Shown here piece after piece: positions 11,268 to 20,899 of a stretch of 64,000 nucleotides of DNA (position 1 is its first letter; each line of letters starts with the position of its first letter). The translations under genes and the position numbers were made by a program. Source of the DNA: Zygnema cylindricum (Eukaryota; Streptophyta; Zygnematophyceae; Zygnematales; Zygnemataceae); assembly GCA_037447655.1 (NCBI GenBank), contig JBBHKE010001645.1, forward strand, positions 1-64,000, read 5' to 3'. Below the pieces are notes generated by a model that saw only the letters and a list, made by a program, of their open reading frames with translations, was not told the origin of the DNA and did no database searches.

Positions 11268-13304
11268 ATGGAGGGCAACAGGCAGCAAATAAGGCGACGA
11301 CGTACCGTGATGGCTTATCGCCGTCGCTATCCTCCCCTTGTTACGGCGACCGCGGAAGAGTTAGCGAGGCAACGAGAGGCGGCAACCCCGTTAGCCATAG
11401 GATTGGAAGGAGGAAAGAGTGAAGGGAAGGAAAAGGGGGTATCTGTTGAGGTGAGTAGTGAGGAGGAGGTAGATGGTGAGGAAGGAAGGGGAAAAAAGGC
11501 GACGGTTGAGGAGAGGGAGGGAATTGAGAGTGGGGGAGGATTAGAGAGGAGGAGGAGGAGGATAAGAAGAAAAAATAGGGTTTTTGATGAGAGGGAGGAG
11601 GAGGACGAAGGTGAGGGGGGGTGGGAAAGAAAACGTTGAGTGGGGAGGGAGGGGGGGGGCGCGGCATTAGGTGAAGAAGAAATGGGAAAAGAGGCGACGG
11701 TTAAAGAGGGGGAGGGAAGTGAGGCGGGGGGAGGAGTAGAGAGGATGAGGAGGAGGATAAAAAGAAAAATTAGGGTTTTTGATGAGAGGGAGGAAGAGGA
11801 CGAAAGTGAGGGGGAGGGGGGAGAGAACACATTGAGTGGGGAGGGGGGGGGGGGGAGGGGCGGCATTAGGTGAGGAAGGAAGGGGAAAAGAGGCGACGGT
11901 TGAGGAGGGGGAGGGGAGTGAGGCGGGGGGAGGAGTAGAGAGGAGGAGGAGGAGGATAAAAATGAAACATAGGATTTTTGATGAGAGGGAGGAGGAGGAC
12001 AAAAGAGAGGGGGAGGTTGGGGGAGGGGCGTCATTAGGTGAGGAAGGAAGGGGAAAAGAGGCGACGGTTGAGGAGGGGGAGGGGAGTGAGGCGGGAGGAG
12101 GAGTAGAGAGGAGGATAAAAAGGAAGATGAGAGGGAGGAGGAGGACGAGGGTGAGGGGGAAGGTGGGGGAGGGGCATCATTAGATGAGGAAGGGAGGGGA
12201 AAAGAGGCGACGGTTGAGGAGGGGGAGGGAAGTGAGGCAAGGGGAGGAGTAGAGAGGAGGAGGAGGATAATAAGGAAAAATAGGGTTTTTGATGAGAGAG
12301 AGGAGGGGGGAGGGAGTGAGGCACGGATAAAGTTAGAGAGGAGGAGGGAAATTAAACTAGGAAAACAGAAAGTTAGTCGATGGAGCGACGAGGATTACGT
12401 CCCCTCAACTTCTTATAGCGACGAGAGCATTGTGGAAGGGGAGGAACCGCCGGATGAGAAGCGTACCCCTGAAGTAGAACATCCCACGGATATTCGGGTA
12501 TAGAAGGATGTGGATGAGGCCACCACCGAGGACGAGGAAAGTCCGGATAGCGAGGGACGACAACGAGAGGATGAGCACGAGGATGATGACGACGTGCTCG
12601 AGGCGCCTCCCACACCGAACAGGGAGAGAGGCATTGTATTGGGTAATCCGGGTCCTCAAGCTCCATACCGAGTTGAGGATCCGGATTGGTTTTTCCCTCC
12701 TCCCACGGGAGAGGAGGAAATGGGCAGTTTTGTGCCTCCGGTCGAGCATTTCATTCCGGTTGCCGAATGGCCGGAACATTGGAGGTAAAGTGAACCGTGT
12801 TCCCTAAACCCGAGGGAAAATCCCCACCCGGAAATTCTCGACATCCCCCGAGATGTCCCCGCTCATCCGACGTGGCTTTTCATCGACGGTGACGACCGAG
12901 GCTCGACGTTTGCCCACATACGGCAATTCGATCCGGCGGATCCACGGCATACGTGGATTGTTCACGACAACCGCGGTTTTCGGGTGAATGTTCCCGCGTT
13001 ATTGCGGCTTCACCATCAGTGGGACCCTTGACTATACACCATCCTCAAGTATTGTCGAAAAACTCCCAAGGTAATGGCTCTCCGAGCGGCTCGTACCTCG
13101 GTTCTACATAAGTTCTGAAATCTTCGAGTGAGGCGACCCCGTCTATGCGAAATCTCAAGGGTTCGGAGTCCGATTAGCCCCCCTCCACCACGGACAGAAG
13201 AGGATTGGCCACGAATAATTGAGGCACTCACTAACCAATTGGCCGCCCAACAAGAACAAGTGACGAGGCTCACACGGGAGTTGTCTCAAAAAAAATTGCG
13301 GTAA
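11268..13304 (+). pseudogene. acidic repeat protein of DNA transposon
   Basis: Function unknown. The start at 11268 opens an Arg-rich head (MEGNRQQIRRRRTVMAYRRR). Five imperfect repeats follow, with anchors at 11498, 11693, 11892, 12060 and 12206; each has a GKEATVEEGEG-like acidic part, an Arg-rich part and a VFDEREEED part. After 12400 there is a Pro/Asp/Glu-rich region, then conserved-looking segments DWFFPPPTGEEEMGSFVPP (about 12680-12740) and TWLFIDGDDRGSTF (about 12870-12910). The C-terminus (about 13190-13304) is a likely coiled coil (IIEALTNQLAAQQEQVTRL). The frame is broken in a G run near 11850, by TAG at 12501, by a stop after 12785, by TGA at 13027 and by another TGA near 13118. 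It lies upstream of the transposase on the same strand, between GCGACGA clusters, so it may be a second protein of that transposon. Confidence 0.55.
11460..12330 (+). repeat. five diverged 146-199 bp tandem repeats
   Basis: The word GGCGACGGTT recurs at 11498, 11693, 11892, 12060 and 12206, each time preceded by GGAAGGGGAAAA and followed by a purine-rich block and TTTTTGATGAGAGGG. The unequal spacing (195, 199, 168, 146) shows indels. These repeats encode the repeat block of the acidic protein and explain the long proline-rich shadow frames on the other strand. Confidence 0.8.
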
Positions 13305-13502
13305 TCGGTAAGTTAGTGATTTCCGAATTTGTTCATTTATCCTTCTCTTTTTATTTTGTCGTCGCTAACCTACAAACTAACATTATTTTTTTATTATCTG
13401 TCATGTTTGTTAAATATAGCGACAACAGCGCCTCGTTCGTAAAGCAGAGATGAAATTCAGTCGTTGCTCACCCATAACTCTCCCAAAATTATTATTTACA
13501 GC

Positions 13503-13662
13503 TAAACGTCGATACAGCGACGACAGATGGTCGTCGCTAAAATTAGCGACTCGTCGCCTAATTCAGCGAGGACTAGCTGTCGACGCTGATTCAGCGATGA
13601 GGATTTGTCGTCGCTGAATTTGGCGACGACAAATCCTCGTCGCTGAAGCGATTCTTAAAATG
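13503..13662. repeat. GCGACGA hairpin array between two transposon genes
   Basis: At least eight GCGACGA/TCGTCGC words occur in both orientations. A hairpin spans 13592-13645 with 23-bp arms (GCGACGACAAATCCTCGTCG against its inverse with one mismatch) and an eight-base loop. It lies just before the transposase gene and may bind transposase or mark an element end. Confidence 0.7.
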
Positions 13663-14475
13663 TAATGGCTTTTTATGTAGATTTTCAGTGACTAATTTTT
13701 GTTTTTTCTTTACTCCAATTGCAGAGTACCGGAAGGCAAGGCGGTGGTGGGTCGAAAGGGTGGCGGTACTTAAAGGGATAAGGGAAACTACTCTAACCTT
13801 ATCTACTTCGGGTTTTGGAAGGAGGAGCGTGGCGGTAACGAAGGCATTACCGGCAAGGGGTAGGAAGGAGCTACCATGGGTGACGAAGGTTCACAACGAC
13901 TTAGTGGACGAATTCTTCCGATTCCAAAAGGCGGGCATGAAAATGTCAATTATAATTGTGGGTAAAATGGCTAATTACATCATTGCCGAAATGAAAAAGA
14001 ATGGTGCACCGGAATTTATCGACGGCAATGGTGAAGTGATCGACATTAGAATCACTCGGCGTTGGATTCAACGCTTTTTCGAAAAGCATAGCATTGTTGT
14101 CCGAGCTCAAAAGGGCAAACTACAATTAAGTCCGGAGAAGGAGGAATACATCGAGAGGACCGTGGCATATCACATGGGCGTATTAAAAAGAGGATTTATA
14201 TCGGGTAAGCCTCATATTTTCCTTCTTTTTTTTGCTTCTTATCATATAAAGTTTATTATTTAGTATCTTTTCGTGCTTGTTGAGGGAAACGAGTGTGAAA
14301 AAGACAATTGTTTTCTTAGTTACCCCCAATTTTTTTAAAAATGAATATAATGTAAACCAACAATGTCATTTTTTTCATTACACTTACTTTTAGGGTTTTG
14401 TTTTCTTTTGTGTTTTATATTTTTTTTGTGGATAATAGGTCGTTTTAACGAGGATTTGGTAGAGAACATGGACGA

Positions 14476-15572
14476 TGTTGAAATTTATGTATTTTCCAGG
14501 TCTGTATTGGAAAAATAAATAGAGTGTTGAAAAAAGGTAATTAATAGTTCACTTCTATATTTTAGTTAGAATGTAAAGAGAGAGAAAGAGAGGACCAAAG
14601 GCAGGCCATGGCGGCTGCGTCATTTAGAAGGAGGCAGAATGAAATAGAAGGTATTTTACTAGTTTTAGCAAAATACTGAACCTGGCCGAATTTGAACCGG
14701 GGTCTGCAGAGTACTATGTAGACCTACGCCTTATCCATTAATGCAAAAACGGAACGATACACAATATATGTTTTACGCATATATATTTATTAATCTAAAG
14801 GACTAATTCGCAGCAGACTAACGAAAACGCGCATTAATCAATTCATGCATGGAAGCGAATCGAAGCCGTATAAATACAACTGATCGGACGGCCACTATTA
14901 CAACCGCCACCCACAATAAGCTTTCGGCGGCCTTCGGGGACAGCCTCACGCGGTGCCACGTGGCGCCACATTAGTTGATATCGGAGAAGATGGGAGGAGG
15001 AACCATGGCTCCCGATTTGGCAGATGTCACGTTGTAGACCATGTTGTACAATGGCCGTAGAATAAGTACATCGCCCATTGTACCTTCTTGTACTATATAG
15101 TGTTCCTATTGGACTAGGGTTTAGTAGTAGGTATTCGCGAGTAGGCAGACCAAGACTTAGTGATATTTAGGTACCTCTCTCTAAGAGAGCTTGTAACTAT
15201 AAATGTCATCTTTGACCAGCCATAACTTAATGCTCAGGTGAGCAAATTCAGTGATTCTTTTTGCTGCGGACTCATGGGAGTCCAAGCTACACAGGGGTGT
15301 AGTCGGTCAGATTCTTTGCGTGCCAGGGTGGCACTTATTCAGTGGGAAAGTCAAAGTGGGGAATATTGTCCAAAACACACATTCAAGCTTTGCATTCTAT
15401 GGTGGAACTGAGCACACAGAAGGTCTTCTTTTCACATGGGTGAAGGTGTATTGGGGTTCTGATTGTCAAGGGATCATTCATTTGGGTTTATATCAACTTG
15501 GAGTCGGCACTATCTAGATTAGCTTCTTTTAGATCTGGGAATTCTGTGGGCAATATAGCCCATAGAATTTCT
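14476..15572 (+). mobile_element. solo LTR, copia family 1, TSD GACGA
   Basis: It starts TGTTGAAA and ends AATTTCT, matching the family-1 LTR at 38777-39545, which starts TGTTGAAA and ends AATTTCA. The 5-bp duplication GACGA is at 14471-14475 and 15573-15577, and removing the insert restores the transposase frame (Asp-Glu-Thr-His). A second TGTTGAAAAAAGG at 14525 suggests a short extra segment at the left end. The LTR carries an antisense tRNA-like module (14672-14750). Confidence 0.8.
14672..14750 (-). other. tRNA-like module antisense in LTR (copy 1)
   Basis: On the minus strand, TTAATGGATAAGGCG resembles a D-arm/A box and GGTTCAAATTC is a good B box. Four of five T-stem pairs can form. 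Homologous modules occupy the same place in the LTRs at 24083-24969 and 38777-39545. A true tRNA is unlikely because the acceptor stem is not evident. Confidence 0.5.
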
Positions 15573-15792
15573 GACGAAACCCACTTAATTGTAAATATGG
15601 ACAACAAGAAAACTTTGGGCTTTCGCGGCGACGAGGTTGTAAGAAACGCCGACGTTGCGGGTGGTGGAGAGTCCATCACATTGATGGTACGACTCATGGG
15701 AGGCGTGAATGCACAAATCGAGTCTCCAATGATAATATTCACAAATCGCGGTCAAAATTACCTGATAAAGGGCCTTGCCGACGATGCACCGG

Positions 15793-16009
15793 GTAAGTTT
15801 TTTTACATTTGAATCTTTGAAATATTTTGCATATTCGTTATTTTCCTATATTTTTTACGTATTCCTCTCTATAAAAATATGAGTTTCCCCTCTCCCTCTC
15901 TCCCTTTCTGCCCCCTATCTGCCTCCTCTCCCTCTCCTTCTTTCTCTCCCCCTCACGTAATTCACCCCCTCCCCCAATCCTTTATTTTTTCCTATTGTAT
16001 GAGTTTGTT
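15793..16009 (+). other. likely intron of the transposase
   Basis: GTAAGT follows DDAPG, and the homologous reading resumes near 16010 after a T- and CCCTCTC-rich stretch. The acceptor (TATGAG) is weak, so the 3' edge is uncertain. The pyrimidine array resembles those in the FkbM introns. Confidence 0.5.
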
Positions 16010-17039
16010 ACCGAACCAACCCCAAAGGATAGAATGATAAAACCGTATTCCCGCAATGGATAGAAGAGCCGAGGTCTTACCAAGGAGACCGCGAAGGACG
16101 TGAAAAAATAATATTCCTCGACAATTGTGGCGGTCATAACAATTCTGAGGAGTTGAGCCGAGTAATACTAGCCAAGAGGACTATACTCCACTTCTTCCCT
16201 CCTTGCGCGACTCATCTCGTGCAACCCGCCGACTCCTTCGTCATTTCCAAAATTATGGAGGTTTGGTCGCAGAAATGGGAGGATTGGAAAATGAACGGGA
16301 TCGAGAATCATACGTGGTCCCATCCGAGTGGCAAGGGTTGGTCTGGGAAGCTACTCGGGCCCGGGAAGGCTTTATTACTTAAGTTGGCTCGTGATTCAAT
16401 TCGTGAAGTCAACACAATGAGGAAAATCAAGGGATGGGTTACGCATGTAAAGCTATGATTCAGTGCGGCTTGTCCTTGAAGGACGGGAAATGGGAGGAGA
16501 AAATGCTCACCCTAGATTTACAAGTCATCATCATGAAATGGCGATGCCATTTCAAAGGCGATGAGGTGCCAACTCATTCTACATCGGCACGAGATTTTGT
16601 CTGAGGCATTCAAGATGTTGACACTCGAGAGGATGAAGTCCTTGATGACGCGGAATGGGAGAACGAAGATTTTGAGTCTTTTCATGGAGAAGTGGTTTAG
16701 TTAGTGCAGTGGGAATAGGGGTTAACATAAAATTATAGAACTGATGTTTTTGTGTTATTTTTTTTGAAGTAGTTTTCGATGGTTAGTGTGGTAATTGTAC
16801 TTAGCGTTCATCAAAGTATGTCGCATGAATTGTATCCGTAATAAGTTGAATATAATCGTATCCTTCTCTGTTTTTCATTTTGAAGTTTGATATTGAAAAT
16901 GATGGATTGGAAAAAAACTTGAATGACGTTGGATGTTAATGATGTTTCCAATGTTTTTGGGGAATCATGTGTTTCATGTTGTATTCCACGTCGGGCGACA
17001 AATTCAGTACATTGCTAGGTCAGATCCGTCATTTAGAGT

Positions 17040-17205
17040 GCTCCAGACGAGACAATATCGTCGCTGAAATTTACAAATTTGGCACCACAATTCAGCGACG
17101 ACAAGGTCTCGTCGCTGAATGGTAAATCTGATGGTAAACAAAATTTTTACCATTCAGCGACGAAAATTTTGTTTACCATTCAGCGACGAAAAATGTGTCC
17201 TCACT
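17040..17205. repeat. GCGACGA array, right of transposase
   Basis: CAGCGACGA words occur in both orientations, with a hairpin GGTAAACAAAATTTT...AAAATTTTGTTTACC around 17134-17184 and a tandem ACCATTCAGCGACGAAAA. This is the counterpart of the arrays at 10785 and 13503 and probably lies near the right end of the DNA transposon. Confidence 0.6.
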
Positions 17206-18280
17206 GAAGGATACAACTTCAGCTCTATTATAAATAGAAGCCATACATAACCATATTTAATGGACTAAACCGTAAATATACTTCTTTGTGATGTGAAGCA
17301 GGCGTAGTCTTTACACAAACAATTGTATTCCAGATTTATTAATACAAAAAAAAATTGTGTTCCGGATTTATTTTTTTCTTCCGAAATAGTAAACAAAACA
17401 TCCACTTCTTCTCTTCCGTTTGGTCCACCAAATTCAAAATCAATAATCATCAGTCAATTTTTTGTATAGTCTTTGTTTTTTTCATTTCGGTAGTAAAATA
17501 ATTCTCCTGTACCGTTTTTTTTTAATGTTGTTATCGAAATTACATCGGAGCATAACTTTTTAACAATCAAAAGTATAATTTATAAACATAAATCAAAAGC
17601 ATATATATAATACAAAACCCAAAAAACACAAATAAAACACATAAACAAAAAAGTGGATAACATAAAATAATACCATAATCGACAAATTGCTTTCTTTTTT
17701 ATTCCTTTCACGGGACACATAAATATCATACAAAAATTGGCAAATGTAAATTTAACCATAGCTATTGATCCGAATTCAATAATAATTGACAACAGAATAA
17801 ACACAAACCTATCTCGGAAAATTACCGATGTAAAAAACCTACTAAAAACATAAAAGAATACTCCTTCCTAGATTTCTCCATATTCTATTTTCTTTTGTCA
17901 TTTTTTGAATAAAATACCAAACACACTATAAATCTATGCAACTCTTACAATCACTATTTTAAAATCATTCTTTTTTTCTTTCCCCTCTTTCCTCTCTCAC
18001 CTCTATTCCTTCCTTTCCTCACCTTCCACTTTCCTCTCCTCCCTCACTTTCTCCATCTCGTTTAAAATTTTTTTTTATATACCTCACTTTCATGCTCATT
18101 TGGTTGCAAATGTAGCAGTAATAAAATGTATGTCATAACTGCAAATCAAATAACAAAAAAACGAGAAACGAATTAGCAACCACAAACAAAATAAATGAAA
18201 TGCAAATCGAAACAATTAAATAAAAAACAATAAAACGAAAGATACAAAAAACAAAACAACTTGAAGGAAATAAGTTCAAG
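17206..18280. other. AT-rich spacer, no gene
   Basis: The DNA is AT-rich with a pyrimidine patch at 17980-18055. No recognisable coding frame or element end is seen. Confidence 0.4.
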
Positions 18281-18284
18281 GTGG

Positions 18285-18850
18285 CTAGGAAAAGGGAGTG
18301 GGATAGAGCGAAGGTGAGGGGGGGGGGTAGAGGGGGGGGGGGGGGGGGGGGGGGGGGGTGAGGAACTTTGAGAGGGGTGCGATCGGCTTCATCAACGTGA
18401 GAAGGAGGGGAAGGGGTAAAAATATAGGAAGAGGGAGGGATTCACGCATAGAGAGAGGCAGATTAAGAGGGAGAGAGGGGGAGAGGCAGATTAAGAGAGA
18501 GAGAAGGGGAGAGGCAGATTGAGAGGGAGGGAGGCAGGGTGGAGAGATAGAAGAGGAGGGGGAGAACAGAAGTGATATCAAAAATAAAAGTGGGAGGCAG
18601 ATTAAGAGTGAGCGGGATTGGTTCCTTGAGAGGTGATAATGAGGGAAAGAAGACAAAAAAGAGGGATAAAAATATAGGGGGAGAAAAGGGATTAACTAAT
18701 AAGCAGAGGGAGACCGAGAGGGCGAGAGGGGGAGAGGAGGAATAGAGAAAGGGCAACAAAGGCTAGGAGAGAGGAGTGGAAGGCAGGGGGAGGTGGAGCA
18801 AACCTATAGGGTGATGGGGAGGCGAGAAATATGGCGAGGGAGAGGGACAC
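18285..18850. repeat. purine-rich satellite-like tract with long G run
   Basis: About 570 bases are almost all A and G on this strand. A run of 27 G is at 18332-18358, after a run of 12 at 18316. A unit near GAGAGGCAGATTAAGAGGGA of roughly 35-40 bases repeats three times at 18450-18540 and again near 18595. Long open frames on the opposite strand here are low-complexity artefacts. Confidence 0.8.
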
Positions 18851-19782
18851 GCTAACCGAGAGAGGGAGCGTTTTTCACCATAGATTTAGGGAGATAGAGA
18901 GGAGACAAAGCATAGTGAGAGGTAAAAATGAGATGACAAATTTGTGAGGGAGAAAAAAAGATGTAGAAACCGATAAGTAAAAAACGGATGAGGAGGAGGA
19001 TGAGAAATACGGATGGCGTGAGCAAAGGGAAGTAGGAAGGGAATGATGATGTCCATGAAATGGAATCCATGGATGAAAAGCGGAGAAAGTGGCGGCGCTT
19101 TTGCATGCTTCGTGGTGAATCGATTGAAATTTTAATGAGAATGACGACGTAGGCGACGACGTTGGGTGTCAAATCCCAAAGGTACGGAAAACGTTTGGTT
19201 GTGATTCATCAAGAAGAAACCATTTTTTTTGGCGGTTTCTCGCCCCAAATATCACCAACGCCAAATGTTGTTATTGTATTCTATTTAATTCAATGAATAA
19301 TCCCAAATTGAGGTTTTTTTGGCACATCAACCTATATTAATATAAACGTTTACTATATTTTATGTTCGTTACCATTTTACGATAGAGTTTTATACTAAAT
19401 AGAACAATTATCCCTTAATAGCATAAACATTAACGCCAAATTACCCAAAACCACAAAATAGCATTAATAATCACTCTAACTGATAACTAGAAACTTACTT
19501 GGAGTTAAAACTGTAAATATCAAAGTTTACAGTTATACGCCCACACAACATTTAACACAGTTATATTGTTAACTAAGTTAAACGACATTGCATGTGCAAA
19601 AATGTTTGATATTCACATTGTAGAAACGTGGTTGTTGGACGGATATGTTCGAACGTGATATTTGATGACCCGATTTCATCCACTTTTTAGAGCGCATATT
19701 CTCATGCTTCGGAGGTTCTTAAAACTCATTAATTAAAGTTTTTCACTTAAAAAGGTACAAATTTGTACGGTCTGACACCAAC
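18851..19782. other. spacer, no gene recognised
   Basis: The purine bias fades out by about 19140. The remainder is AT-rich, with TTAATAGCATAAACATTAACG-like words that may be eroded MITE sequence. No coding signal is seen. Confidence 0.4.
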
Positions 19783-19940
19783 CGTACACCACACTATTTA
19801 TGCGAAAATGTACTTTCATTTTGGAAATTAACCCTAAATAGAGTATAGAAAAAAATAGAATGAACTACGCTAATGGAGAATAACAAAAAAAAAAAACGGG
19901 ATGCAATTAGCGTACACAACGCTAATAGCGATTGGCGGTG
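19783..19940. mobile_element. short TA-MITE, left of a head-to-head pair
   Basis: The right end, inverted, reads TACACCGCCAATCGCTATTA, the same as the left end of the MITE at 8526. The left end TACACCACACTATTTATGCG is more diverged. It abuts the next MITE directly, sharing the TA dinucleotide. Confidence 0.5.
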
Positions 19941-20163
19941 TACACCGTGTATCGCTAATAGGGTTAATGATATTTTAGACACTGAAAACATATTTTCTCC
20001 ATACATATTTGTTCGATTTTCAATTTTAAACTGCCATTTAGAAGACGAGAATCTTACCATTCAATCTCGACTATTAGATCCTCAATCTAACAAATGTGTA
20101 CTTAGAAAAGCTGTTTAAAAAGTGTCGAAAAAAACTTTAATACTAATAGTGATACATGGTGTA
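19939..20163. mobile_element. 225-bp TA-MITE
   Basis: The left end is TACACCGTGTATCGCTAATA and the inverted right end is TACACCATGTATCACTATTA. An internal ACATATTTTCTCCATACATA word is shared with the MITE at 61719, which defines a subfamily. It begins at the TA where the previous MITE ends. Confidence 0.7.
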
Positions 20164-20696
20164 GCATTCAACAATCTGTCAGTTTCGTCGTGGTTATATT
20201 TGTAAGGAAATGATCAGCGGTGTGACTATTTCAGCAACGCAATTTTAGATGCGCGCGGTCAGTAACCTCAGCTTGTCAAAGTTTGTACATTTTAGATACT
20301 CATGAGTACAAATTAACTACCGTTGAGTTTAATCCGTACTGTAGATTTTACGGTCAATCCGTTGAACAACTTTAACATGCGAAACATTGTAACATCCGGT
20401 TTGCGCCGCATGCGCACGTCAACTGTCATAAAAAAAATAGGGAATTCACACAGTCGGCCAAGATAGGGTAACCTTCCATTGGGCGTTCCCATAAATTGCA
20501 CGATCACATTTACCGGTAGTAATATTTGTAACACTTTTCCATCAGGTCGTGCCACTGAATCAAAAATTGATAACGTGTTTGATTGGGATTGGTACCACGT
20601 AAGATCCTGTTGAGCCGGCCGAAATAATGAAAGTTTTGAAAAGTACAAAATCTCAACTGCGTATCTGCCCGGGCGGACGCCAATTAAAATATCTAG

Positions 20697-20899
20697 ACCA
20701 CTGCCAATCGTTATTAGCGTTAAGAAATTATTAGTGTAAAGAAAAAATTAGGGTTATTTATTATAATTTAGTGTTAAGAGACGTGGCAGATTATGGTCAA
20801 CGTTTTCAAATAGTGTAGTTTATTCTATTTAAGGTATCAATGTCAAAATTTGGGGACACCAATAAAGAGTTTATAACGCTAATAACAATTCACGGTGTA
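20697..20899. mobile_element. TA-MITE, left end eroded
   Basis: The left end CCACTGCCAATCGTTATTAG pairs with an inverted right end TACACCGTGAATTGTTATTA; both continue with GCGTTA. The first bases of the left end are mutated. There is no coding content. Confidence 0.6.

Larger units (their letters stand above)
13725..16600 (+). pseudogene. pogo/Tigger-like DDD transposase, disrupted
   Basis: Cut-and-paste transposase of the DDE superfamily, close to the CENP-B-like families abundant in oomycetes. An N-terminal helix-turn-helix region (about 13850-14190) holds TRRWIQRFFEKHSIVVRAQ. The first catalytic Asp is in ENMD (14462-14473). A 1,097-bp solo LTR separates it from the rest, which resumes as ETHLIVNMDNKKTLGF (15577 on). 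The second Asp is in FLDNCGGHN (about 16111) and the third in HLVQPADS (about 16220), with 36 residues between them. GTAAG at 15793 looks like a real intron donor, with the frame resuming near 16010. Other lesions are TAG at 16030-16032 (probably once Trp) and a frameshift near 16430, beyond which GYACKAMIQCGLSL reads in another frame to TGA near 16600. It is non-functional. Confidence 0.8.

Noticed and set aside
11327-12324. Long Pro/Ser-rich open frames on the minus strand
   Set aside because: They are the complement of the Glu/Arg/Gly-rich repeats of the plus-strand acidic protein and of purine runs; no domain, and the plus strand has the better continuity into the DWFFPPP part.
18285-19172. 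Minus-strand Pro/Ser/Leu-rich frames
   Set aside because: They arise from a purine-only tract with G runs; composition explains the lack of stops.
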